From: Coprobacter secundus
Lineage (GTDB): Bacteria; Bacteroidota; Bacteroidia; Bacteroidales; Coprobacteraceae
Direction of reading: 5' to 3'
Assembly: GCA_000803105.1 (NCBI GenBank)
Contig: JTDA01000022.1
Span: 1-43,474, forward strand
Length of the DNA: 43,474 bases
The position numbers were made by a program, and so were the translations under genes. Positions 1 to 8,550 of the stretch are shown in pieces (the first letter of the stretch is position 1; every line of letters starts with the position of its first letter). The notes beneath the pieces were generated by a model that saw only the letters and a program-made list of their open reading frames with translations, did no database searches and was not told where the DNA came from.

Positions 1-26
1 ATCATTTTTTATGTAGCAGATGTTTT

Positions 27-803
27 TTATAGATATCCTTTGATAATTCCTCTTTGAGAGTTTCTTACGAAGAGTATAATTTCGTCTCGTTCTTTCGTTG
101 CAGGAAGTTCTGCTTCAATACGCTCAATGGCATCAGAATTATTCATTCCTGAAAGATAGAGATATCTATAAATTTCTTGAATATCACGTATAGTCTCGTT
201 TGTAAAATTCCTACGCCGTAATCCGATGGAGTTAATGCCTGCATAAGAAATGGGATTGCGAGCTGCTTTTACAAAAGGAGGGATATCTTTATTTACAAGA
301 GAACCTCCTTGTATCATAACATGAGATCCGATATGGGAAAATTGATGTACCAGTGTACCTCCTCCGATGATGGCGTAGTCATCTACTTGTACCTCGCCTC
401 CTATTTGAGTGGCATTGGACATTACGATATTATTTCCTATTATGCAATCATGGGCAATATGTACGTAAGCCATTAACAAGCAATTCGAGCCAACAATCGT
501 TTTCCCTTTTGAAGCCGTTCCTCGGTTTATTGTGACACATTCACGTATTGTTGTGTTGTCTCCAATTTCGAGAATTGTGTCTTCTCCTTTGAATTTTAAA
601 TCTTGGGGAATTCCTGCAATGACAGCACCGGGAAATATCTGGCAATTTTTACCGATACGAGCACCCTCAAGAATGGTTACGTTCGATCCGATACGAGTAC
701 CCTCGCCGATTTCTACATTTTTGTCGATTGTGACAAATGGTTCTATTACAACGTTCGGCGCAATTTTCGCCTCGGGATGTACATAAGCTAATGGTTGTTT
801 CAT
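27..803 (-). CDS. lpxA: UDP-N-acetylglucosamine O-acyltransferase LpxA
   Basis: Catalyses the first step of lipid A synthesis, moving a 3-hydroxyacyl chain from acyl carrier protein to the 3-OH of UDP-GlcNAc in the cytoplasm. The 258-residue protein is the usual LpxA length. Residues 5-190 form the hexapeptide-repeat left-handed beta helix, and the family motif HIAHDC lies at 115-120, with His118 matching the catalytic His125 of E. coli LpxA. The C-terminal part (about 195-258) is the helical domain typical of LpxA. It follows lpxC-fabZ by 20 nt, so it is probably co-transcribed with lpxC-fabZ and lpxD. A minus-strand ATG at 3-5 could start the next gene of the operon, but too little is visible to call it. 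Confidence 0.97.
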   Translation of the reverse strand: MKQPLAYVHPEAKIAPNVVIEPFVTIDKNVEIGEGTRIGSNVTILEGARIGKNCQIFPGAVIAGIPQDLKFKGEDTILEIGDNTTIRECVTINRGTASKGKTIVGSNCLLMAYVHIAHDCIIGNNIVMSNATQIGGEVQVDDYAIIGGGTLVHQFSHIGSHVMIQGGSLVNKDIPPFVKAARNPISYAGINSIGLRRRNFTNETIRDIQEIYRYLYLSGMNNSDAIERIEAELPATKERDEIILFVRNSQRGIIKGYL

Positions 804-823
804 TTTGAATACAATATAGTATA

Positions 824-2206
824 TTATTTATTTTTGATGATCTGGGCCATAAATTCGCATTCGGTGGTAATTTTTTCTCCTACGAAAGCATATCCTTTCA
901 TATATGCGCACCCTCTGCGGAGTTCGGTCATAAATGATAAATGGAATATTACTGTATCTCCAGGTACGACCTTTTGCCGAAATTTGACATTATCTATTTT
1001 CAAAAAGTAAGTAGAATATTTTTCAGGGTCTTCTACTGAGTTCAGGACCAATAATCCTCCAGTTTGGGCCATTGCTTCTATAAGTAACACTCCTGGAGTT
1101 ACAGGTTCACTGGGAAAATGTCCTTGAAAGAATGGTTCGTTTGAGGTAAAGTTTTTGACACCGACGATATGATTTTTTCCTAATTCTATGATTTTATCTA
1201 CCAATAACATCGGGTAACGATGAGGAAGTAGCTGTTTAATACGGTTGACATCCATAATCGGAGCAACGTTTGGATTATATATAGGGGCTTGAATATCCTG
1301 GCGTTTAATTTCTTTTCGCAACATACGAGCCAGTTGGTTGTTAATCTTATGTCCTGGCCGAGTTGCAATGATTCGGCCTTTGATAGGTTTACCTACAAGA
1401 GCAATATCTCCCAATATATCCAGTAACTTATGACGAGCCGGTTCATTATCGAAAACCAACGGGTTATTATTGATATAGCCTAATTCGTCAACATGTTTAT
1501 GAGGTACACCCATGAGGTCTGCCAGACGGTCGAGTTCTTCTTGGGATGTTTTTTGATCATAAATGACGATAGCGTTGTCTAAGTCTCCTCCCTTTATCAA
1601 ATTATTCTTTACAAGAGGTTCTATTTCACGGACAAATACGAATGTACGGCTATTAGCTATTTCTGATGCAAAGTTTTGTAAATTGTCGAGGCTTGCAAAC
1701 TGGTTATTCAGTACTGGGGAGTTGAAAGAAATGAGAGTATTGATACTGAAATCTTCATCAGGTAAGACTAATAAGCTTGAACCGGTAGCGTCGTCCTTTA
1801 CTTCTATTTTGTTTTTTATAATAAAGTATTCTCGTTCTGCTTCTTGTTCTATGATTCCGGCTTTGGTTATAGCTTCGGCATAATAGCGTGCACTTCCGTC
1901 GAGTATGGGGAATTCAGGGGCATTTACTTGAATTAAGCAATTATCTATCTCAAAACCAAATAAAGCCGCCATTGCATGTTCTATGGTGCTTACTGCAATT
2001 TCTTTCTTGGCAACAACAGTGCCACGTTGTGTTTCTATTACATTTTCAGCGACAGCATCTATTATGGGGTGATCTTCTAAATCGATACGTTGAATTTTAT
2101 AACCGTGATTTTCAGGTGCAGGTAAGAACGTAATGGTTATATCAATTCCGGTATGTAAGCCTTTTCCTTTCAATGAAAAGCTGTTTTGCAGGGTTCGTTG
2201 CTTCAT
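824..2206 (-). CDS. lpxC-fabZ: Bifunctional LpxC deacetylase / FabZ dehydratase
   Basis: A fusion of two enzymes. Residues 1 to about 305 are LpxC, the zinc-dependent deacetylase that commits UDP-3-O-acyl-GlcNAc to lipid A. Likely zinc ligands are His77 (in STIEHAMAA), His259 and Asp263 (in HKLLDILGD); His286 is the probable catalytic His. Residues from about 315 to 460 are FabZ, the (3R)-hydroxyacyl-ACP dehydratase of fatty acid synthesis, with PHRYPMLLVD, the catalytic His363 in GHFP and Glu377 in LIEAMAQ. The fusion is known in Bacteroidetes, so it is a lineage marker and not a novelty. It sits 31 nt after lpxD and 20 nt before lpxA. Coupling the two activities may balance 3-hydroxyacyl supply between lipid A and phospholipid, which is inference. 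Confidence 0.97.
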   Translation of the reverse strand: MKQRTLQNSFSLKGKGLHTGIDITITFLPAPENHGYKIQRIDLEDHPIIDAVAENVIETQRGTVVAKKEIAVSTIEHAMAALFGFEIDNCLIQVNAPEFPILDGSARYYAEAITKAGIIEQEAEREYFIIKNKIEVKDDATGSSLLVLPDEDFSINTLISFNSPVLNNQFASLDNLQNFASEIANSRTFVFVREIEPLVKNNLIKGGDLDNAIVIYDQKTSQEELDRLADLMGVPHKHVDELGYINNNPLVFDNEPARHKLLDILGDIALVGKPIKGRIIATRPGHKINNQLARMLRKEIKRQDIQAPIYNPNVAPIMDVNRIKQLLPHRYPMLLVDKIIELGKNHIVGVKNFTSNEPFFQGHFPSEPVTPGVLLIEAMAQTGGLLVLNSVEDPEKYSTYFLKIDNVKFRQKVVPGDTVIFHLSFMTELRRGCAYMKGYAFVGEKITTECEFMAQIIKNK

Positions 2207-2237
2207 AATATAAAAAAATTACTATCAATGTAAATTT

Positions 2238-3278
2238 TTATTTACCAAGTTGCTTTTTTAAAGCCTCAATTTCTTTTCTCAAATCGTCTACAGTCTGGCG
2301 CAATTCGGGAAGCTTCTTTATCATGACAACCGAGCGGGCAAACTCGCGGGCCGGTACAGCAGGATATCCTAATATCGTAGAGTCGGGTTTTACATTATTA
2401 GGAATTCCCGATTGCGCTCCAACATTGACCCTATCGCCAATGGATATGTGGCCGGCAAATCCGACTTGTCCACCAATCATACAATGGCTACCGACTTTAG
2501 TAGAACCGGCAATCCCTGTTTGTGCAGCAATCACAGTATTGTTTCCGACTTCTACATTGTGCGCTACTTGTATAAGATTGTCGAGTTTTACACCTTCGCG
2601 TATAATTGTTGACCCCATCGTAGCACGGTCAATGGTTGTATTAGCTCCGATTTCCACAAAATCTTCAATGACAACATTCCCGATTTGTGCAATTTTTTCA
2701 TAACTTCCATTATGAGGAGCAAAACCAAATCCGTCAGCACCTATTACCGTGCCTGCGTGGATGATACAATTATTCCCGATAACACAATCATGATATATTT
2801 TTACTCCCGGATATATAATCGTATTTTCTCCGATAGTTACATTTTCACCAATATAAACTTGTGGGTACAATTTTACGTTTTCACCGAGCTTTACATTTTC
2901 GTCGATATAAGTAAATGCACCTATATATATAGATTGAGGAATAGCCACAGACGCTGCAATAGATGCACTGCTATCGATACCTTTTTTTTCTGGTCGGGCT
3001 TGATTGACAAGGTTAAGTAATTGAGCTATACAGGAATAAGCATCATTAACTTTTATCAGGGTTGCCGTAATTTTTTCTTCTGGTTCGAAATCGCGGTTTA
3101 CTAAAACGATACTAGCTTTGGTTGTATAGATGTAATGAGTGTATTTAGGGTTAGCTAAGAAACTAAGAGTCCCTGGTTTTCCATCCTCTATTTTGGATAC
3201 ATTATTAACTTTTACTTGGGCGTCACCAATAACTTCCCCTTGCAGGAAATCTGCAATTTGTTGTGCTGTAAATTCCAT
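2238..3278 (-). CDS. lpxD: UDP-3-O-acylglucosamine N-acyltransferase LpxD
   Basis: Third lipid A enzyme: adds the N-linked 3-hydroxyacyl chain to UDP-3-O-acyl-glucosamine. The 346 residues show the family order: an N-terminal uridine-binding domain (about 1-100, with GTLSFLANPKYTHYIY), a hexapeptide-repeat beta helix (about 105-310), and a C-terminal helix predicted as coiled coil (KLPELRQTVDDLRKEIEALK). His240 in QVAHNVEVG matches the catalytic His239 of E. coli LpxD, and DGFGFAP is a family signature. It is the first gene of the minus-strand lpx cluster. No clear TAnnTTTG box was found in the 380-nt divergent spacer upstream. Confidence 0.97.
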   Translation of the reverse strand: MEFTAQQIADFLQGEVIGDAQVKVNNVSKIEDGKPGTLSFLANPKYTHYIYTTKASIVLVNRDFEPEEKITATLIKVNDAYSCIAQLLNLVNQARPEKKGIDSSASIAASVAIPQSIYIGAFTYIDENVKLGENVKLYPQVYIGENVTIGENTIIYPGVKIYHDCVIGNNCIIHAGTVIGADGFGFAPHNGSYEKIAQIGNVVIEDFVEIGANTTIDRATMGSTIIREGVKLDNLIQVAHNVEVGNNTVIAAQTGIAGSTKVGSHCMIGGQVGFAGHISIGDRVNVGAQSGIPNNVKPDSTILGYPAVPAREFARSVVMIKKLPELRQTVDDLRKEIEALKKQLGK

Positions 3279-3568
3279 TTTACTTTAATAGTTTGTGTTT
3301 ATGCTGTGTGAGCGACAAACAAGTTATAATATGCAAAGTACGTATTTTTTTTCCAAATAATAGGAATATCCTTATTCCATTTTTCATTATATCAGCTTGG
3401 GAAGTTAACAAGCTAAAGTATGAAATAAAGATTTATTATATAAATTTTGTATTGCCTTATTGTGATTTTTTGTTTCATCAAATAGGAAGACATCTTTCAT
3501 TTTGTAACTAAGATATACTGTGAAGCGTTTTTTTTGTCTTCATCATATGTTATTTAAAATAAAATAGT
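3279..3568. other. Divergent spacer between lpxD and the serine palmitoyltransferase gene
   Basis: About 290 nt of AT-rich sequence without a convincing gene. The only open frame, 3293-3511 plus, encodes a Cys/Phe/Ile-rich product with no recognisable domain or upstream signal and is taken as chance. The spacer must hold the lpx cluster promoter on the minus strand, but no exact Bacteroides -7 box was found there. The promoter of the rightward gene begins at 3569. Confidence 0.5.
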
Positions 3569-3576
3569 TATTTTTG
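3569..3576 (+). promoter_or_regulatory. Bacteroides-type -7 box for the serine palmitoyltransferase gene
   Basis: TATTTTTG matches the Bacteroides -7 consensus TAnnTTTG exactly. No good -33 TTTG lies 19-21 nt upstream (only a weak TATG at 3546-3549). Transcription would start near 3583, giving a leader of about 75 nt that begins at the hairpin 3581-3622. Confidence 0.5.
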
Positions 3577-3580
3577 CAGC

Positions 3581-3622
3581 CTGCTTTTTCAGAGCTTTAA
3601 ACTTAATTAAATGAAAAAGCAG
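3581..3622 (+). promoter_or_regulatory. Leader hairpin upstream of the serine palmitoyltransferase gene
   Basis: CTGCTTTTTCA at 3581-3591 is a perfect 11-bp inverted repeat of TGAAAAAGCAG at 3612-3622, with a 20-nt loop. It sits at the predicted 5' end of the mRNA and is not followed by a T run, so it is not a terminator. A short frame (ATG at 3611, eight codons, stop at 3637) starts inside the right arm. A smaller ACAGT/ACTGT pair follows. Roles in mRNA stability or translation are possible but unproven. Confidence 0.4.
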
Positions 3623-3658
3623 ACAGTTTATTATTAATACTGTAACTTCTTAAATATT

Positions 3659-4846
3659 ATGAAGCTATTACAAGCAAAATTAGCGAAGTATGATGCTCCG
3701 CAGAAAGCTAAGGCATTAGGTGTTTACCCTTATTTTAGGAAAATCGAAAGTGATCAGGATACCGAAGTGCTGATAAATGGGAAAAAAGTATTGATGTTTG
3801 GTTCTAATAGTTATTTAGGCCTGACTAATCATCCCAAAATCAAGGAGGCTGCTATTGCAGCTATTAAAAAGTATGGAACCGGTTGTGCCGGGTCTCGTTT
3901 TTTGAATGGTACTCTTGATATACATGTAGAACTGGAAAACCGGTTAGCTCGCTTTGTCGGAAAAGAAGAAGCGATAATATATTCCACTGGATTTCAGGTG
4001 AATTTAGGGGTTGTTTCTTGTCTTACAGGTAGAGAAGATTATATAATTTGGGATGAACTTGATCATGCATCTATCATAGAAGGGCGTCGGTTGTCTTTTT
4101 CAACTCCATTAAAATACAAGCATAATGATATGGCTTCGTTGGAAAAAGTATTGAAGTCATGTCCGGAAGACAAGGTTAAACTTATTGTTACGGATGGTGT
4201 TTTCAGTATGGAGGGCGATGTTGCTAATTTGCCGGAAATTGTTGCATTGGCAAAGAAATATAATGCGGCAGTTATGGTGGATGAAGCGCATGGTATCGGA
4301 GTATTTGGGAAACAAGGACGAGGGACTTGTGACCATTTTGGAGTTACAGGAGATGTAGATTTGATTATGGGTACATTCAGTAAATCATTTGCATCTTTAG
4401 GAGGATTTATCGCAACAGACTCGATTACAGCAAATTATTTGCGACATAACTCTCGTTCGTATATATTTAGTGCAAGCATTACTCCGGCTTCTACGGCTGC
4501 TGTAGGAGCAGCGCTTGATATTATGGAAAGTGAGCCGGAAAGGATTGCCCATTTGTGGGAGGTAACCAATTATGCTTTAGAAGGATTTCGCAATTTAGGT
4601 TGTGAAATAGGTCATACATCTACTCCAATTATACCATTGTTTATTCGGGATAATGAAAAAACATTCCGGGTAACTCGAGATTTGTTTGACGAAGGGGTGT
4701 TTGTCAATCCTGTGGTGTCTCCGGCTGTAGCACCGAGCGATACTTTGATTCGTTTTTCATTAATGGCAACACATACCAAGGAGCAAGTAGATTTTGCTTT
4801 AGACAAGATTGAGAAATGTTTCAAACGTCTTGGCATTTTAAAGTAA
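3659..4846 (+). CDS. spt: Serine palmitoyltransferase (sphingolipid synthesis)
   Basis: PLP-dependent alpha-oxoamine synthase that condenses L-serine with an acyl-CoA to 3-ketosphinganine, the first step of Bacteroidetes sphingolipids. The 395 residues cover the whole fold: substrate motif SNSYLGLTNHP near 55, GTGCAGSRFLNGT near 80, the PLP-contacting VDEAHGIGVFG near 205, and the Schiff-base Lys242 in TFSKSFASLGG. The related enzyme 2-amino-3-ketobutyrate CoA ligase (Kbl) and BioF share the fold. The match to the Bacteroides Spt type (N-terminal KLAKYDAPQKAKALGVYPYF) is from memory, so Spt is favoured but Kbl is the alternative. The gene has its own promoter and ends at a strong terminator, so it is probably monocistronic. 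It diverges from the lipid A genes. Confidence 0.88.
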   Translation: MKLLQAKLAKYDAPQKAKALGVYPYFRKIESDQDTEVLINGKKVLMFGSNSYLGLTNHPKIKEAAIAAIKKYGTGCAGSRFLNGTLDIHVELENRLARFVGKEEAIIYSTGFQVNLGVVSCLTGREDYIIWDELDHASIIEGRRLSFSTPLKYKHNDMASLEKVLKSCPEDKVKLIVTDGVFSMEGDVANLPEIVALAKKYNAAVMVDEAHGIGVFGKQGRGTCDHFGVTGDVDLIMGTFSKSFASLGGFIATDSITANYLRHNSRSYIFSASITPASTAAVGAALDIMESEPERIAHLWEVTNYALEGFRNLGCEIGHTSTPIIPLFIRDNEKTFRVTRDLFDEGVFVNPVVSPAVAPSDTLIRFSLMATHTKEQVDFALDKIEKCFKRLGILK

Positions 4847-4867
4847 TTGTTAAAATATAGATAGTAG

Positions 4868-4910
4868 AAACCACATCAGACCATTTATACTGATTTGATG
4901 TGGTTTTTTC
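4868..4910 (+). terminator. Intrinsic terminator of the serine palmitoyltransferase gene
   Basis: AAACCACATCA (4868-4878) pairs perfectly with TGATGTGGTTT (4896-4906) over 11 bp with a 17-nt loop. The right arm runs into TTTTTT at 4904-4909. It separates spt from the transporter gene at 4932, which therefore needs its own promoter or read-through. Confidence 0.85.
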
Positions 4911-4931
4911 ATTTTAGTTATTAAAATTATA

Positions 4932-6293
4932 ATGTTTGTTATGGCCTCTGGTAATCGTTTTACAAGAGTTTTCTGGACTTCAGCGTCTGTAGAGTTGCTG
5001 GAACGTATGGCATACTATGCTATATTTATTGTTTTGACCCTTTATCTTTCTAATGTATATGGTTTCTCTGATATTGAAGCCGGTATCGTTTCTGGGATAT
5101 TTTCAGCGACATTATCTTTGTTGCCTACTTTTTCTGGGGCTTTAGCTGATCGGATTGGTTTTCGTTCATCTTTATTATTAGCTTTTGCATTACTTTCTGT
5201 CGGTTATTTAGGGTTGGCTGTATTACCCACGTTATTTCAGAGTGCCGGAATGGTAGATTATGGATTGATAACGACATTTACCGGTTTGAGAGAGAGTCCG
5301 CTAAGATGGACAGTTATACCCATTCTTTTGATTATTGTAGTAGGAGGGTCTTTTATTAAGGCCGTTATTTCCGGAACAATAGCAAGGGAGACGACTACAA
5401 CGAATCGGGCACGAGGCTTCTCGATATTTTATATGATGGTTAATATTGGAAGCTTTACGGGGAAAACCGTTGTTGAACCCCTTCGCAGAGGTATGGGAAG
5501 TGAGGGACTCGTAGTTCTGAATTATTTTTCTGCCGCTATGACTTTATTAGCGTTTATTTTAGTCTGGATGTTGTATCATAGTCGTCAAGAACAGGGAGAT
5601 GTGAAGAATATTAGAGAAATAGGAAGTTCTTTGCTACGCGTATTGACAAATGGACGTATTATTGCAATTACATTGATTACCAGTGGATTTTGGATGATAT
5701 ATATGCAGCTTTATGCAACTATGCCTAAATATGTTCTGCGTATGGCAGGAGATACGGCTACTCCTGCATGGTATGCCAATTTAAATCCTTTAGTTGTTGT
5801 GCTATGTGTTAATTTGGTGACTCGCCTTATGCAACGATATAAGGCGGTGACTTCTATGGGGGTAGGTATGTGGCTGATGCCTTTTTCCGCTCTTTTAATG
5901 GCTGCAGGTAATCTTGTTGGCTCTGATGATATATTGGGGTTGCATCCCGTGGCTTTTATGATGTTATGCGGTATTGGGGTGCAGGCATTGGCTGAAACTT
6001 TTATCTCGCCCCGTTATCTTGAATATTTTTCTTTACAAGCTCCTAAAGGAGATGAAGGCCTCTATTTAGGATTTAGCCATATTAATTCATGTATAGCATC
6101 GTTTATCGGGTTTGGGCTTTCAGGCTTTTTATTGTCGAAGTATTGTCCCGATCCGCAGCTTTATGCCACTCATGAAGCTTGGCAGGCGGCATCTGTGCAT
6201 GCTCATTATATTTGGTATGTATTTGCTGTTATTGGGGCATTAGCTGCTGTAGCTCTTTTCATTTTCGGGAAGTTGACGAAAAATGATAAATGA
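4932..6293 (+). CDS. POT-like major facilitator superfamily transporter
   Basis: A 453-residue inner-membrane protein with about 12 hydrophobic segments. The N-terminus has the POT-family pattern (FWTSASVELLERMAYYAI), with ExxER-like acidic/basic residues in the first helix, and residues near 170-180 contain FYMMVNIGSF, close to the POT signature FYxxINxGSL. This points to proton-coupled peptide or related uptake, but the substrate is not determined by sequence. Two starts are close: ATG at 4932 and ATG at 4941; neither has a clear ribosome site. The gene is 85 nt after spt but behind a terminator, so a link to sphingolipids is not implied. It ends 10 nt before a large palindrome that likely ends transcription. 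Confidence 0.82.
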   Translation: MFVMASGNRFTRVFWTSASVELLERMAYYAIFIVLTLYLSNVYGFSDIEAGIVSGIFSATLSLLPTFSGALADRIGFRSSLLLAFALLSVGYLGLAVLPTLFQSAGMVDYGLITTFTGLRESPLRWTVIPILLIIVVGGSFIKAVISGTIARETTTTNRARGFSIFYMMVNIGSFTGKTVVEPLRRGMGSEGLVVLNYFSAAMTLLAFILVWMLYHSRQEQGDVKNIREIGSSLLRVLTNGRIIAITLITSGFWMIYMQLYATMPKYVLRMAGDTATPAWYANLNPLVVVLCVNLVTRLMQRYKAVTSMGVGMWLMPFSALLMAAGNLVGSDDILGLHPVAFMMLCGIGVQALAETFISPRYLEYFSLQAPKGDEGLYLGFSHINSCIASFIGFGLSGFLLSKYCPDPQLYATHEAWQAASVHAHYIWYVFAVIGALAAVALFIFGKLTKNDK

Positions 6294-6303
6294 ACATATT
6301 TGG

Positions 6304-6351
6304 TATAATAGAAAGCAGGTTATCGAGCTCGATAACCTGCTTTCTATTATA
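6304..6351. terminator. 48-bp perfect palindrome, probable bidirectional terminator
   Basis: Two 24-bp arms meet with no spacer at GAG|CTC (centre 6327/6328). RNA from either strand would fold into a very stable hairpin. It lies between convergent genes, 10 nt after the transporter stop and 31 nt from the stop of the leucine-rich-repeat gene. The flanking T content (TTCTATTATATAACTT) is weak for an intrinsic terminator. The unspaced perfect dyad is unusual. Confidence 0.75.
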
Positions 6352-6382
6352 TAACTTCTAAAGTTTTAATTCTAACAAACAT

Positions 6383-7639
6383 TTATAGCATGACTTTAGC
6401 TATGGATTTTCCACATTTTATAATATACATACCTGATACAGGAAGAGAAATTTCAGCATGGTTATCAGTTGCAATCTGAGTGAAAACAAGAGCTCCTTGC
6501 ATATTATAAATATTTATAGTGGCACCATTTTCAATATTATATATTTTTATAATATTGTTTTGTGCTGATACTTTAAGACTTTCTGCATATGCACTTTCAA
6601 CGGAAAGACTTGCATCTTCAACTATTTCATTAAATTTTGCCCATTCTTCGTCAGCTTCATAAGCCGCTTTGGCTCCTACAGGTACAGATAATGTTGCCTT
6701 GGTAACTCCAGTTGCTGAAAAACCACCAGAGACTAATGTCGGGGGAACAGTTGCTAATGATTTAACAGATACCAGGCTTGATGATGCATTAGGGAAAGTT
6801 TTAGCTTCAATCATTTTAAGGTTTATCGGCAATATTATATCTGTAATTTTGGTACATAAATTAAAAGAATATCCAGTTAGGGTTTCTAAGCTGGAGCAGC
6901 TACTTAAATCTAATATTTGAACTTTTGCATTATTGAAAGCTCGATTTCCAATATAAGAAAGGGCAGTACATCCAGTAAAATTAATTTTTACAGATGCAGC
7001 TTTGGTATTTGTAAATGCATAGTCTGAGATGGTTTTTAGTGAACTACAGCCTGATAGGTCTATTGTAACTTCATTTACATTGATTTCTGATAATTTTTGT
7101 CCATTAGTATTAAATGCATTTTCTTCAATTATTTCTAAATTTTTTAGACCAGATAAATTTATTCCGTTTAGATAATTAGTACAATAGAATGCAAATTCAC
7201 GGATCAATTGCAATTGTGGACAAGTTGAAAAATCGACAGTTTGAATGGCAGAATATTGGAATGCGTAATCTCCGATACTTGTCATGCCAGAAGGGAACTT
7301 GATTGTTTTTATAGAAGCATTGTGATCAAAGATGTTACTGGGCATCTCATTCTCAGGATAGGTGGTTGTAACTTCATCTACAGTTTTCGTTTCTTCAACG
7401 ATATTTGTTTGTTGAAGATCGAGCGTTTCTAATGCTGTTAACTCACTGTTGACAAAAGACAAATCTGTTGCATTGATAGGCCCTGATATAACGAGTTCTG
7501 TGACAGTCGTTAATTCTTCTGTTGTAAACTTACTTTGCAAAGTACCGGCTTCGGTTACTGCAACATTTTTGCTTTCTGCCATTACAGATGTCATTACTGA
7601 TAATGCCAAAGCACTGGAAAGTAAAAATCTAATACTCAT
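6383..7639 (-). CDS. Secreted BspA-like leucine-rich-repeat protein
   Basis: A 418-residue exported protein. Residues 1-21 are a signal peptide (MSIRFLLSSALALSVMTSVMA). Residues from about 40 to 310 contain BspA/LRR_5-type repeats, seen as recurring units such as LKTISDYAFTNT and LSYIGNRAFNNA. The C-terminal 75 residues (IKIYNIENGATINIYNMQGA, then GMYIIKCGKSIAKVML) resemble the type A sorting domain of type IX secretion cargo, though similar tails also occur in Bacteroidales without that system. Family members bind host matrix or act as surface scaffolds; the ligand here is unknown. It is the last gene of the long minus-strand operon, 25 nt after the membrane protein gene, and could be a separate unit if a promoter lies within 7665-7700. 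Confidence 0.8.
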   Translation of the reverse strand: MSIRFLLSSALALSVMTSVMAESKNVAVTEAGTLQSKFTTEELTTVTELVISGPINATDLSFVNSELTALETLDLQQTNIVEETKTVDEVTTTYPENEMPSNIFDHNASIKTIKFPSGMTSIGDYAFQYSAIQTVDFSTCPQLQLIREFAFYCTNYLNGINLSGLKNLEIIEENAFNTNGQKLSEINVNEVTIDLSGCSSLKTISDYAFTNTKAASVKINFTGCTALSYIGNRAFNNAKVQILDLSSCSSLETLTGYSFNLCTKITDIILPINLKMIEAKTFPNASSSLVSVKSLATVPPTLVSGGFSATGVTKATLSVPVGAKAAYEADEEWAKFNEIVEDASLSVESAYAESLKVSAQNNIIKIYNIENGATINIYNMQGALVFTQIATDNHAEISLPVSGMYIIKCGKSIAKVML

Positions 7640-7664
7640 TTTTTTAAATTTAAAAGTGAATAAT

Positions 7665-8528
7665 TTATTTTGTATGTTTTTTGGTTTTGAATAGAAATAT
7701 GCAGAATAGAATCATAACGATAAACATAATGATCATCTCAGTACTATATTTCATAGGTTCTACCCATATTTCATGGAATAGATCCCAGCGACCGAGAATT
7801 TCTACAAATGTCCAGAAGATGATAACAGTGGGTATGGCATAACGAATAGCGTACCCGATTTTTTGTATTTTCATCAATTTGTAAAATAAATAGGCCGACC
7901 AAGCTAAGCTACCGAAAGCAATAAATGCTGTTACAGGGTGACGATCTCCCAGCAATACATCGTCATAAGCAAACATCAAAACGAGGTAGCTGGTCCATAA
8001 TAGCATATTAGTTTCCATGAAAGTGGTAATGGAATTATTTTTTACAATGTTATGTAGTGCACCATCTTTACGTGTAATCCCTAATTTTTTTTGTATCCAA
8101 GTATAAAATAGGCAACCGGTGCGGGCACTGAAAATGTAGAAAAGGGTAATGATAGCCCAGAACCCGACTGATGACATTAAAATCAGATATTCGGGCTTGG
8201 TTACAATTTCACCGTTTTCCATTAGTGGAGCCACATTATAACGATGTGCATAGTATACGAAAGTAAATTCTATCCATCCTGTCCAAACGAGTAATCCTCC
8301 AAAAAGTCCGGCAAATGTAGCGGGGGTCTCTTTTTTCATATAAAATCCCCAAATAGCCAGTATGAGACCTATAAGACCTACAAGGAATGCTGCAGGAGTC
8401 AAATATGATTTTTCAAGAGTCTTTTCCATAATGATCATTACAGCATGACCTAAAGGCATGGTAAAGAGCACAATCATAAAAGCGGAAAATCCGATAAATC
8501 TGTGTTTTTTTTCTGTTGTTGTATTCAT
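7665..8528 (-). CDS. Polytopic membrane protein of unknown function
   Basis: A 287-residue protein with about seven or eight hydrophobic segments (for example residues 13-32, 42-62, 72-92, 116-134, 175-190, 205-225 and near 265-280) and a short basic C-terminus (FKTKKHTK). I do not recognise an enzymatic motif. Charged or aromatic residues inside predicted membrane segments (MPLGHAVMIIMEK, WIEFTFVYYAHR) could bind a ligand, which is speculation. It starts 22 nt after the second DUF4857-like gene, so it probably belongs to the ABC module of this operon. No signal peptide is apparent beyond the first membrane segment. Confidence 0.75.
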   Translation of the reverse strand: MNTTTEKKHRFIGFSAFMIVLFTMPLGHAVMIIMEKTLEKSYLTPAAFLVGLIGLILAIWGFYMKKETPATFAGLFGGLLVWTGWIEFTFVYYAHRYNVAPLMENGEIVTKPEYLILMSSVGFWAIITLFYIFSARTGCLFYTWIQKKLGITRKDGALHNIVKNNSITTFMETNMLLWTSYLVLMFAYDDVLLGDRHPVTAFIAFGSLAWSAYLFYKLMKIQKIGYAIRYAIPTVIIFWTFVEILGRWDLFHEIWVEPMKYSTEMIIMFIVMILFCIFLFKTKKHTK

Positions 8529-8550
8529 ATTATTTGTTATTGATTATTTA

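Noticed and set aside
3293..3511. Open frame of 72 codons in the lpxD/spt spacer
   Set aside because: Skewed Cys/Phe/Ile composition, no domain, no start signals, and it lies in a divergent promoter region.
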